Shown here: positions 1 through 6,772 of the stretch, piece by piece | Position numbering within the stretch: position 1 is the first letter of the stretch | Layout of the letters: each line of letters opens with the position of its first letter | From: an uncultured Clostridia bacterium | Lineage (GTDB): Bacteria > Bacillota > Clostridia > Oscillospirales > Ruminococcaceae | DNA length: 53,393 nucleotides | Assembly: GCA_944387885.1 (NCBI GenBank) | Contig: CALXGR010000013.1 | Coordinates: 1-53,393 of the forward strand | Direction of reading: 5' to 3' | Program-made: the position numbers and the translations under genes | The notes under the pieces: generated by a model | Databases searched by the model: none | Seen by the model: the letters and a program-made list of their open reading frames with translations, nothing else | Told to the model about the DNA's origin: nothing

Positions 1-516
1 GATGCCATCGAGACCAAGAAGATGGTGCGTGCAGCCATTGATATTGATGGTCCTGTGTATATCCGTGCTTCCCGTCCTGTTATGCCCTGTGTCACCGAGG
101 AGGATACTCCCTTTGACCCCTACAAGGCAGCAGTGCTCCGTGAGGGCAGTGATATCGCCATCTTTACCTGCGGCCTGATCATTGATGAATCCCTCAAGGC
201 AGCTGAGCGGCTGGCCCAGGAGGGAATCCAGGCCTGTGTGGTCAACTTCCACACCATCAAGCCCTTTGATAACGAGACCGCCGTGGAGATTGCCAACAAG
301 TGCGGTGCAGTTATCACGGCCGAGGAGCACAGCATCATCGGCGGCCTGGGCAGCGCTACCGCTGAGGCTCTGGCAGGGCATAGCTCCGCCAAGTTTGCCC
401 GTGTAGGCATCCAGGATAAGTTTGGTTGCAGCGGCACTCCTGCCCGTTTGTTCCATGAATATGGAATTGACGCTGACGGAATCGTTGCCGCCTGCAAGAA
501 ATTGCTGGCAGAATAA
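1..516 (+). CDS. Transketolase C-terminal subunit, 3' part only
   Basis: The reading frame is open from base 1, so the gene starts upstream of the window; 171 residues and the stop are visible. The sequence matches the end of the pyrimidine-binding domain and the C-terminal domain of split transketolases: YIRASRP near the start, VVNFHTIKP mid-way, and EEHSIIGGLGSA, the typical C-domain signature. In Firmicutes with split transketolase, this subunit pairs with a TPP-binding N-terminal subunit usually encoded just upstream, and together they move two-carbon ketol units in the non-oxidative pentose phosphate pathway. A related 1-deoxyxylulose-phosphate synthase is less likely because the tail ends shortly after the C domain. 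A strong terminator follows directly. Confidence 0.9.
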   Translation, partial: DAIETKKMVRAAIDIDGPVYIRASRPVMPCVTEEDTPFDPYKAAVLREGSDIAIFTCGLIIDESLKAAERLAQEGIQACVVNFHTIKPFDNETAVEIANKCGAVITAEEHSIIGGLGSATAEALAGHSSAKFARVGIQDKFGCSGTPARLFHEYGIDADGIVAACKKLLAE

Positions 517-530
517 GTGAAAAAATAACG

Positions 531-565
531 TCATCCCGCTCTTTCAGGAGCGGGATGAATTTTTT
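531..565 (+). terminator. Rho-independent terminator after transketolase subunit
   Basis: Perfect 11-bp stem (531-541 with 548-558), 6-nt loop, then a run of seven T. It closes the transketolase transcript before the tRNA promoter. Confidence 0.9.
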
Positions 566-586
566 GAAGAAATTTTGAAAAAAGGC

Positions 587-615
587 TTGCATTTTATAAG
601 ATGTCTTGCTATAAT
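587..615 (+). promoter_or_regulatory. Promoter of tRNA-Tyr
   Basis: TTGCAT (587-592), a 17-bp spacer and a perfect TATAAT (610-615). Transcription would begin near 622, about 26 bases before the mature tRNA 5' end. Confidence 0.8.
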
Positions 616-647
616 AATTAAGCGCTCTTGAGTGAGCCAGACAGCAT

Positions 648-732
648 GGGGGTGTTCCCGAGTGGCCAATGGGGACAGACTGTAAATCTGCTGCAATTTG
701 CTTCGGTGGTTCGAATCCACCCGCCCCCACCA
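648..732 (+). tRNA. tRNA-Tyr (anticodon GTA)
   Basis: An 85-nt class II tRNA with encoded CCA. The acceptor stem pairs 648-654 with 722-728 (one U-G pair), the discriminator is A729 and CCA is 730-732. The T arm is 705-721 with loop TTCGAAT. The anticodon loop CTGTAAA (680-686) places GTA at 682-684. A long variable arm (about 692-704) fits bacterial tRNA-Tyr. The 27-43 pair of the anticodon stem appears as A-C, a mismatch where the usual tRNA-Tyr has G-C; the other four pairs hold. A terminator begins six bases after the CCA. The last 21 bases of this tRNA recur twice downstream. Confidence 0.95.
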
Positions 733-860
733 ATATGAAGACTTCGCCGTATCCCGGCGGAGTCTTTATTTTTTGGCTGGGCGGGAGAGGTGAGAACAGC
801 ACGTCCGTCCCGCAGGACGGGAAGAACAGTCCAGTGGACTGTTCTTCAGTGCGCGGCTTG
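712..860 (+). repeat. tRNA-Tyr tail/terminator tandem unit, copy 1
   Basis: A 149-bp unit. It starts inside the T loop of tRNA-Tyr at CGAATCCACCC, contains the final 21 bases of the tRNA, then a terminator (738-774), then GC-rich palindromic sequence. The latter includes CCGTCC/GGACGG and a stem AAGAACAGTCC/GGACTGTTCTT. The unit ends with GCGCGGCTTG just before copy 2. It differs from copy 2 at scattered positions. Confidence 0.9.
738..774 (+). terminator. Terminator of tRNA-Tyr (unit copy 1)
   Basis: AAGACT (738-743) pairs with AGTCTT (761-766) and CGCCG (745-749) with CGGCG (755-759), followed by TTATTTTTT. It begins six bases after the CCA end. Confidence 0.85.
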
Positions 861-1008
861 CGAATCCACCCGCCCCCACCAAAATGAAGACTTTGCCGTA
901 TTCCGGCGGAGTCTTTATTTTTTGGCTGGGCGGGAGAGATGAGAACAGCACGCCGTCCCGCAGGACGGGAAAAACAGTCCTGCGGACTGTTTTTCAGTGC
1001 GCGGCTTG
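861..1008 (+). repeat. tRNA-Tyr tail/terminator tandem unit, copy 2
   Basis: A 148-bp unit repeating copy 1. It again carries the last 21 bases of tRNA-Tyr (861-881) without the rest of the tRNA, then a second complete terminator and the same palindromes. Several differences keep pairing: the hairpin arm reads AAAAACAGTCC/GGACTGTTTTT where copy 1 has a G-C pair. Confidence 0.9.
887..923 (+). terminator. Terminator in unit copy 2
   Basis: Same architecture as the terminator after tRNA-Tyr, with AAGACT/AGTCTT and GCCG/CGGC arms and a T-rich tail. It would only be reached by read-through of the first terminator. Confidence 0.75.
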
Positions 1009-1165
1009 CGAATCCACCCGCCCCCACCAACACCAAAATGAAGACCTTGCCACTTTCGGTAAGGTCTTTATTTTTTTGAAGGGGAGAGAAGAGAACGGCG
1101 TGGCCTGTCTTCCACAGGAGAGGCAGAACAGCCCAGCAAGCGGTTTTTATGAGTGCCGTCCAGTA
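1009..1165 (+). repeat. tRNA-Tyr tail/terminator tandem unit, copy 3 (diverged)
   Basis: The 21-base tRNA tail (1009-1029) is exact. A CACCAA duplication follows it. The terminator is rebuilt from other bases (AAGACCTT/AAGGTCTT, 1041-1077). The remainder (about 1078-1165) is recognisably but loosely similar to the palindromic part of copies 1 and 2, for example GGGAGAG-AGAGAAC and GTTTTTATGAGTGC. The right boundary is approximate. Confidence 0.75.
1041..1077 (+). terminator. Terminator in unit copy 3
   Basis: AAGACCTT (1041-1048) pairs with AAGGTCTT (1061-1068), then TATTTTTTT. Its stem differs from copies 1 and 2 but its place in the unit is the same. Confidence 0.75.
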
Positions 1166-1282
1166 AACTATTTATCCCACCCAAAACCACAACATAGAAA
1201 GAGCATAACCCTAGTAGGAGAGAAAGGATTGTCCTGTGAGTGCCTTTTTCTGCCAGACAGGAATGGTCCCTTAAAATAAAAG
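1166..1282. other. Gap without gene
   Basis: Between the last tRNA-tail unit and the next terminator I see no credible coding region, RNA or promoter. The open frames running through 669-1279 are products of the repeats. Confidence 0.6.
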
Positions 1283-1317
1283 CTCCCCAAGTTTCATTCA
1301 GAACTTGGGGAGTTTTT
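1283..1317. terminator. Bidirectional terminator
   Basis: CTCCCCAAGTT (1283-1293) pairs with AACTTGGGGAG (1302-1312). T's follow on the right and A's precede on the left, so it can stop both rightward read-through and the leftward PAP2 gene. Confidence 0.85.
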
Positions 1318-1333
1318 GGCTTGATGGAAATGG

Positions 1334-2026
1334 TCAGGAAACCAGCTCTTTTTTCTTCTGGCAGCAGGGGTAGGGAATGACCCGACCCTGAAGCCGGGTG
1401 GCGACCCGATCCAGAAGAAGGGCAAGCAGGATTCCCATTACCACGTCAATCACACTGTGCTGCTTCAGAAGCATGGTGGAGCAGACAATGGAGACACAGA
1501 GCAGGACGGCTGCGGGCCGCATCCAGCGCCGGTGAGGAACTTTGAAACAGTCGCACCGCAAATAGGCCAGGAGCAGGGTCACAGAGTTGAGAACATGAAT
1601 AGAGGGGCAAACATTGGAGGGGGTGTCCGTTCTGTACAGCGCCTGAACGGCCCGGGCAAAAACATCGGTTCCGGGTATGTAGACGGGACGAAGCGCCAGA
1701 ATACTGGGGAAGAGCAGATAAACCAGCAGAGAAATGGTCATCCCGGCAAACAGGGGAAGACACAACCTCCAGAAGTCCCGGCGTGTTCCTTTCAGGAGAA
1801 GGAAAAAGAGGGTGAACGGAATCCAGACAAACCATATGGCATAAGGGATGATGGCGTACTTGCAGAATGGAATCAAATAGTCCAGACGGCACCGGACCAG
1901 AATGTAGGAAACCGGGGTGCTCTTTTCCAGCAGGGAAAAACAGGATAGATAAAAAACCGTATAAAAGGCCATGAACCAAACAGGATGCCTTAAGCACCAG
2001 TTCGGCAGCAAATTCTCTCTTTTCAT
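1334..2026 (-). CDS. PAP2-family membrane phosphatase
   Basis: 230 residues with about six hydrophobic segments. The PAP2 motifs are present: CPSIHV (about 142-147) for the serine-histidine motif and KQHSVIDV (about 188-195) for the last motif, with catalytic His and Asp. The family removes phosphate from lipid phosphates such as phosphatidate or undecaprenyl pyrophosphate at the membrane, or transfers head groups; the substrate cannot be read from sequence. The gene stands alone, with its own promoter at 2109-2137 and a bidirectional terminator. The ATG start is preceded by AAGGAG. Divergent from the BlaI/BlaR1-like operon. Confidence 0.85.
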   Translation of the reverse strand: MKRENLLPNWCLRHPVWFMAFYTVFYLSCFSLLEKSTPVSYILVRCRLDYLIPFCKYAIIPYAIWFVWIPFTLFFLLLKGTRRDFWRLCLPLFAGMTISLLVYLLFPSILALRPVYIPGTDVFARAVQALYRTDTPSNVCPSIHVLNSVTLLLAYLRCDCFKVPHRRWMRPAAVLLCVSIVCSTMLLKQHSVIDVVMGILLALLLDRVATRLQGRVIPYPCCQKKKELVS

Positions 2027-2108
2027 AAAAAACTCCTTAGCAAGGGTGAAGGGGACGGACAGTCCGTTTTGGGTGACCGCTATCGACCCGCCAACAAGAT
2101 TTTACCCT

Positions 2109-2137
2109 AGCATAGCAAGGTCTTTGTGGCCTGTCAA
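2109..2137 (-). promoter_or_regulatory. Promoter of the PAP2 gene
   Basis: On the minus strand, TTGACA (2137-2132), a 17-bp spacer and TATGCT (2114-2109). The leader to the start codon is about 75 nt and contains a small palindrome, ACGGAC/GTCCGT. Confidence 0.7.
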
Positions 2138-2241
2138 TAAAGGAAAGGCAGTATTTAGAAATGATAAGGAATAATTAAGAAAAAGCAAAGATTCCATTGA
2201 AAATATCGAAAACATTTTGTGAATTTTGCAGGGTAGACGGA

Positions 2242-2271
2242 TTGACAAAAACGTACTACAGACTGTAGAAT
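2242..2271 (+). promoter_or_regulatory. Promoter of the BlaI/BlaR1-like operon
   Basis: TTGACA (2242-2247), an 18-bp spacer and TAGAAT (2266-2271). The -10 overlaps the first of two BlaI-type dyads, so a bound repressor would block polymerase. Confidence 0.75.
2256..2268. promoter_or_regulatory. BlaI/MecI-type operator 1
   Basis: CTACAGACTGTAG contains the TACA-N5-TGTA dyad bound by BlaI/MecI repressors. It overlaps the -10 of the promoter. An almost identical dyad lies 25 bp downstream. Confidence 0.8.
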
Positions 2272-2280
2272 ATAAGTGTA

Positions 2281-2293
2281 CTACAAACTGTAG
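2281..2293. promoter_or_regulatory. BlaI/MecI-type operator 2
   Basis: CTACAAACTGTAG, differing from operator 1 by one central base and placed 25 bp later, just after the expected transcription start and immediately before the Shine-Dalgarno sequence. Two sites fit cooperative autorepression. Confidence 0.8.
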
Positions 2294-2309
2294 AATGGAG
2301 GCGGCAGAG

Positions 2310-2669
2310 ATGACAGAATTCAAGGCAGGCTCAGCAGAGGCCCGGTTTGCAGAGCTGATTTGGGAAAATGAACCCATCAGTTCAGGGCAGCTGGCCAAGC
2401 TGGGCGCCCAGGAATTTGAATGGAAGAAAACCACTTCCTTTACAGTGCTCAAACGGCTCTGTGACCGGGGGATTTTCCGGAACCAAAACGGCACGGTAAC
2501 CTCCCTGGTTTCCCGGGAGGAATACTATGCCCGGCAGTCCAGACAGTATGTGGAGGAAACCTTTGGGGGCTCCCTTCCGGCTTTCCTGGCTGCTTTCGGG
2601 AGCAGGCAAAAGCTGTCCGACAGGGAAGTGGAGGAACTGAAACAACTCATTGAGAACATGAGGGGGTGA
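2310..2669 (+). CDS. BlaI/MecI/CopY-family repressor
   Basis: 119 residues. The N-terminal winged helix is the classic penicillinase-repressor fold: WENEPISSGQLA (about 18-29), WKKTTSFTVLKRL (about 37-49) and a wing. The C-terminal helix contributes to dimerisation. In this family the repressor is cleaved by the partner BlaR1-type protease when the signal arrives. I chose ATG 2310 because GGAGG (2297-2301) lies 8 bases upstream; a longer open frame from 2226 would run through the promoter and operators. It overlaps or abuts the next gene, as expected for a BlaI-BlaR1 pair. No beta-lactamase is in the window, so the target may be only this operon or distant genes. Confidence 0.9.
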   Translation: MTEFKAGSAEARFAELIWENEPISSGQLAKLGAQEFEWKKTTSFTVLKRLCDRGIFRNQNGTVTSLVSREEYYARQSRQYVEETFGGSLPAFLAAFGSRQKLSDREVEELKQLIENMRG

Positions 2670-2674
2670 GGGAA

Positions 2675-5455
2675 ATGCTGGGGGACATCTTTGTACGGAT
2701 TCTGGAAATGAGCGGGAAGGGAAGCCTGGTCATTCTGGGAGTGCTGCTGGCCCGGCTGGCACTGAAACGGGCCCCGAAAATCTTCTCCTACCTTCTCTGG
2801 GGAGTGGTGCTCTTCCGGCTTCTCTGCCCCTTCACCCTGGAAGCGCCGGTGAGTATCCTGCCCCGCACTGATTCCATCGCCCAGGAATACACCCTGGCGG
2901 ACCAGCCTATCTCCCCGGCAGGGGCGGGAATAGCGGTATACCGGGCGGTGGGGGACGCAATGAATGGCGGCCTGGGAGTGCAGCACATCCCCACCACCCA
3001 GACTACCCCGGAGGGGAACACCTACTATGTCACCTCCTCCTGGTGGGAGGTCTGGATTCTGGCAGGCCAGTATCTCTGGGCGGCGGGAGCGGCAGGAATG
3101 GCCCTTTACAGCCTGACCGCCCTCTGGCGGCTGAAAAAACGGCTGCGGGTCTCAGTCCCCCTGGAGGAAAATGTTTATCTGGCAGATGATATTCCCGGCC
3201 CCTTTGTCCTGGGATTGGTCCGGCCCCGCATTTATCTGCCTCCGGGGCTCTCCGCCCGGGAACAGGAGTATGTCCTTCTTCATGAACGGCACCATATCCG
3301 CCGGGGTGACCCGGTATTCAAAGCTCTTGCCTACCTGGCCCTTATCCTGCATTGGTTCAATCCGCTGGTCTGGCTGGCTTTTCGTCTGGCATCTCAGGAT
3401 ATGGAGATGAGCTGTGACGAGGCGGTGATTCGGAACCTGGACCCCCAGGCCCGGGGAGACTATGCCGCCACCCTTCTCTCCTTTGCCACCGGCCGCCGTA
3501 CTTTGGAGGGGGTGCCCCTGGCCTTTGGGGAGGGGGACCCCAAGGGAAGGATCAAGAACCTGAGCCGGTGGAAGCGGCCGACCACCTGGGCACTGGCGGC
3601 AGCGGTATTGGTCTGCGGTGGGGTGGCAGTGACCCTCCTCACTGACCCGCAGGGGACAGGCTCCCGGAGGATGGCACTTTTTCCGACTCAAAAGGACTGC
3701 AGCTCTCAGGTCATTTCCTGGGAGGAGACCCAGGAATACCTGGATCAGATCGTCCCCGCCATTGAGGAAGAAGGCCGGGAAGGAGTCTATCATTCCCAGT
3801 TCCTGCCCCAGGAACGGCAGTCGGCCCAATATGGCTTTTACAGCGTGCCCCAGTATCACGGCAGCGGATTTACCGTTACACTGAATCTCATCACGGTCTT
3901 TGACGGCCAGGAGGAAGCTCCCCTGCTGGCCTGGGTGGAGGATACCCCCGGACAGCTGGAAGATTACATCATTACCCCTTACGCTTATATAGGATTGGAC
4001 GGGGAACCCTTTACCTTCTCTGAGGATAATCAACAGCTGGTGATAGGGGTGTCCTATTCGGTCAACATCCCACAAGGCCGGGTGGGGGAGGAGTGGCTGA
4101 CCGCCGTGGGGTATACCCTCCACGGAGACGGGTATTACACCGCCACCGCTCAGATCATCAGCTATCCGGATTCCCTCTTTATTGCTCCGGAGGATTGCGA
4201 TACCCTTACCATTACGGCGGATTTCTCCGGTTACCTGGAGGAGGGGGTGGAAATACAGAGCGCTCCCGCTCCCTATGTGGCCGTTTCTCCCCAGGGAAAA
4301 GTCACCTTCCGGGACAGCACGTCCCTGGATGACGGCAAAATTGCCTACACCTACCGGGTGGAGGGGGATGCCCGGAACTTTACCATGGCGCCTGCGCCCG
4401 TAATCCTGCAGCGGGATACTCAGCCGGGCAGACTGCCGGCAGAGGAAGGAGGGCAGGCAGAGGGAATTTTCCGGGTGGAAGAAATCACGGTTCAGGAATC
4501 TCAGGAGGGAAACACCCCCTGGGAAATCGCAGTGAAAATCGTTTCCGAACAGGAAGAATATCCTGCTGCCATGGCCCTGGTTACCAAAGAAGGCTCTCTC
4601 TCCGGCAGCGCTGTACTGAGTACCGCAGGCCCTGCAAACTCTGCACTCTACATCTATCCCGGAGGCAATACCCGGGAGGAAACCCAGGAAATGCTGAAGG
4701 ACACAGTCCTTTCCTGGCAGGGACTGTGCTGGAGGGTCACCCCGGACTGGGGCATATATACCACCCTGGAAGGGATACCCCTGGGACAGATGGAGGTGGA
4801 AGCCGTCTACAACGGAGTGACCACATGGGGCACCTCGGCGGGGAATACCATCACCATCCAGGCAGATTACAGCCGTTACTGTGAGGACCCGGATGATCTG
4901 CAATGGGTAGGGGAACTTACTCTCACCAGTGACCAGGAGGGAAAACAGTTCCTGGAACTGCTGCGGCAGGATACACAGGGAACCACGGTTACCTACTACT
5001 ACGGAGCAGACCAGGTTCCCGGGCAGCTGTACCTGGGGTCCCAGATCATATCCGTGGTCCGGGAACAGCAGCCGCAGACGGTCCCCCTGGCGGAGGGACA
5101 GCAGGGACAGGCACCCTTCCGGTTTACCCGAATCTCTCAGGAAGAAAGCGGGAAAGCAGGGGAGGAAAAAATCTGCCTGCTCCGGGTGGAGTGTGCTTCT
5201 GACAGCTGGAAATATCCTCTCTTTCCCGTCCTGAACATAGGAAATGACCAGATTCCGGGGGCAGGATCCTCCTCCGTAAGCAGTCTGGAGGGTCCGCAGA
5301 AATATACCTATGAGTTTAAAATTCCCCTGAATGTGTGGGAGGATAACCAGGGAAAGAATATCACCATGACCTATTCTCAACTGCTGGAATATATCACAGT
5401 AAAGGAAAATGTCTACACCAGCGGGGAGGGAATTCCCATCACCCTGGCGGGGTAA
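2675..5455 (+). CDS. BlaR1-like M56 metallopeptidase with large unknown extracellular region
   Basis: 926 residues, much longer than BlaR1/MecR1 (about 600). The N-terminal third has transmembrane segments near 8-25, 31-48 and 115-145 and the zinc protease site HERHH at about 203-207, followed by the M56 CDEAV motif. A fourth membrane segment lies at about 302-320. After it come about 600 residues outside the cell. This part shows no SxxK penicillin-binding serine that I can find and seems to contain two related halves (LTITADFSGY near 508, ITIQADYSRY near 723). The likely role is a membrane sensor that cleaves the adjacent repressor, ligand unknown. The ATG follows AGGGGG by 8 bases; GTG 2666, overlapping the previous stop, is an alternative start. 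Confidence 0.85.
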   Translation: MLGDIFVRILEMSGKGSLVILGVLLARLALKRAPKIFSYLLWGVVLFRLLCPFTLEAPVSILPRTDSIAQEYTLADQPISPAGAGIAVYRAVGDAMNGGLGVQHIPTTQTTPEGNTYYVTSSWWEVWILAGQYLWAAGAAGMALYSLTALWRLKKRLRVSVPLEENVYLADDIPGPFVLGLVRPRIYLPPGLSAREQEYVLLHERHHIRRGDPVFKALAYLALILHWFNPLVWLAFRLASQDMEMSCDEAVIRNLDPQARGDYAATLLSFATGRRTLEGVPLAFGEGDPKGRIKNLSRWKRPTTWALAAAVLVCGGVAVTLLTDPQGTGSRRMALFPTQKDCSSQVISWEETQEYLDQIVPAIEEEGREGVYHSQFLPQERQSAQYGFYSVPQYHGSGFTVTLNLITVFDGQEEAPLLAWVEDTPGQLEDYIITPYAYIGLDGEPFTFSEDNQQLVIGVSYSVNIPQGRVGEEWLTAVGYTLHGDGYYTATAQIISYPDSLFIAPEDCDTLTITADFSGYLEEGVEIQSAPAPYVAVSPQGKVTFRDSTSLDDGKIAYTYRVEGDARNFTMAPAPVILQRDTQPGRLPAEEGGQAEGIFRVEEITVQESQEGNTPWEIAVKIVSEQEEYPAAMALVTKEGSLSGSAVLSTAGPANSALYIYPGGNTREETQEMLKDTVLSWQGLCWRVTPDWGIYTTLEGIPLGQMEVEAVYNGVTTWGTSAGNTITIQADYSRYCEDPDDLQWVGELTLTSDQEGKQFLELLRQDTQGTTVTYYYGADQVPGQLYLGSQIISVVREQQPQTVPLAEGQQGQAPFRFTRISQEESGKAGEEKICLLRVECASDSWKYPLFPVLNIGNDQIPGAGSSSVSSLEGPQKYTYEFKIPLNVWEDNQGKNITMTYSQLLEYITVKENVYTSGEGIPITLAG

Positions 5456-5466
5456 AAATCAATTTC

Positions 5467-5494
5467 AGCCGCAGCCTTCGGGCTGCGGCTTTTT
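5467..5494 (+). terminator. Terminator after BlaR1-like gene
   Basis: A 10-bp perfect stem with a TTCG tetraloop (5467-5476 and 5481-5490), followed by T's. Confidence 0.9.
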
Positions 5495-5519
5495 CGCTAT
5501 TCAGGAGCCTACTAATTCA

Positions 5520-5548
5520 TTGCTCCTTTCCATAAAATGTGCTATACT
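5520..5548 (+). promoter_or_regulatory. Promoter of the cation efflux gene
   Basis: TTGCTC (5520-5525), 17-bp spacer, TATACT (5543-5548), placed between the preceding terminator and the AGGAGG site of the next gene. Confidence 0.65.
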
Positions 5549-5575
5549 TATCAAATACCCAGGAGGAAATGTCAC

Positions 5576-6748
5576 ATGGTAGAATTCTTAGTCAAGCGGT
5601 TTATCCCTAACTGGGAAAAGACCGCTGATCCCCAGGTCCGCACCGCCTATGGACGGCTGGCAGGAATGGTGGGGATTTTCTGTAACCTGCTTTTGTTTGC
5701 CGGAAAGTTTCTGGCCGGCACCATCTTCGGAAGCGTGGCAGTAACTGCGGATGCTGTCAACAACCTGTCCGATGCTTCCAGCAATATTGTCTCGATTTTA
5801 GGCTTCTGGCTGGGCAGCCGCCCGGCGGACCACGACCATCCCTTCGGCCACGCCCGGTATGAGTATCTGGCCGGGCTGGCTGTAAGCGTCATGATTCTGG
5901 TCATCGGCCTGGAACTGGCCCTGGAAAGCCTGAAAAAACTCATTACACCCACTCCGGTGGCCTTCAGCTGGCTCACCATCGGTGTTCTGAGCGCTTCCAT
6001 TCTGGTAAAGCTCTGGATGGCACTTTTCAATAAGAGGCTGGGCAAGGCCATTCATTCCGAGACCCTTATGGCCACTGCGGCGGACAGCCGGAACGATGTT
6101 CTCTCCACTGCCGGAGTGCTGGTGGCAGTGATTCTGACCCGGCTCACCGGCTTTGACCGAATCGACGGATGCATGGGTCTGGCTGTAGCAGCCTTTATTC
6201 TCATCAGCGGCTGGGGCCTGGTGCAGGACACCCTGTCCCCCCTGCTGGGAAAGAAACCGGACCCGGAACTGGTGAACCATATCCGGGATAAGATTCTGGG
6301 GTATGACGAGGTGCTGGGAATCCATGACCTGATGGTCCATGATTACGGCCCCGGTCAGCAGTTTGCCAGCGTACATGTGGAAGTTCCCGCCGACCAGAAT
6401 GTGCTGGACTGCCATGACATGATTGACAATATCGAGAAGGACTTTCTGGAGCAGGACCATCTGCTTCTTACCATCCACTACGACCCCATTGTCACCAACG
6501 ACCCCAAGGTCAACCAGCTGAAGGGAATCCTTCTGATGGCGGCTCAGGAGATAGACGGACGCATCACCATCCACGACCTGCGGATCGTGCCGGGGGTCAG
6601 CCATACCAATGTAGTATTTGACTGTGTTCTTCCTGACCAGCCCCAGATGGACGAGGAAGAGATCCGCACCCGCCTTACCCAGGCGGTGCAGAAGGAATTT
6701 CCTACTTACCGGTGTGTCATCACCCTGGAACGGGATTTTGCACAGTGA
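5576..6748 (+). CDS. Cation diffusion facilitator (CDF) efflux protein
   Basis: 390 residues, usual for the larger CDF proteins. The transmembrane domain carries the metal site motifs DAVNNLSD (about 59-66), HPFGHARYE (about 88-96) and ADSRNDV (about 168-174). A cytoplasmic dimerisation domain with HDLMVHDYG follows, plus an extra C-terminal region of about 90 residues. These proteins export divalent metals such as zinc, manganese or iron in exchange for protons; the particular metal is not evident. I chose ATG 5576, nine bases after AGGAGG (5561-5566), over the in-frame upstream ATG that lies inside the promoter. The aminotransferase gene follows after 24 bp. Confidence 0.9.
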   Translation: MVEFLVKRFIPNWEKTADPQVRTAYGRLAGMVGIFCNLLLFAGKFLAGTIFGSVAVTADAVNNLSDASSNIVSILGFWLGSRPADHDHPFGHARYEYLAGLAVSVMILVIGLELALESLKKLITPTPVAFSWLTIGVLSASILVKLWMALFNKRLGKAIHSETLMATAADSRNDVLSTAGVLVAVILTRLTGFDRIDGCMGLAVAAFILISGWGLVQDTLSPLLGKKPDPELVNHIRDKILGYDEVLGIHDLMVHDYGPGQQFASVHVEVPADQNVLDCHDMIDNIEKDFLEQDHLLLTIHYDPIVTNDPKVNQLKGILLMAAQEIDGRITIHDLRIVPGVSHTNVVFDCVLPDQPQMDEEEIRTRLTQAVQKEFPTYRCVITLERDFAQ

Positions 6749-6772
6749 TGAAAAAAGGACAGTGACTTACCT

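Noticed and set aside
712..1165. tRNA-tail copies as attachment sites of an integrative element
   Set aside because: The copies are only 149 bp apart and enclose no integrase or cargo. They could be relics, but no present element can be supported.
884..1279. 131-codon open frame across the tRNA-tail repeats
   Set aside because: It is made of repeated tRNA and terminator sequence, has no ribosome-binding site and matches no protein family.
2308..5455. Beta-lactam resistance operon
   Set aside because: The regulator and sensor types fit, but no beta-lactamase or PBP2a gene is present and the sensor lacks a recognisable penicillin-binding site.
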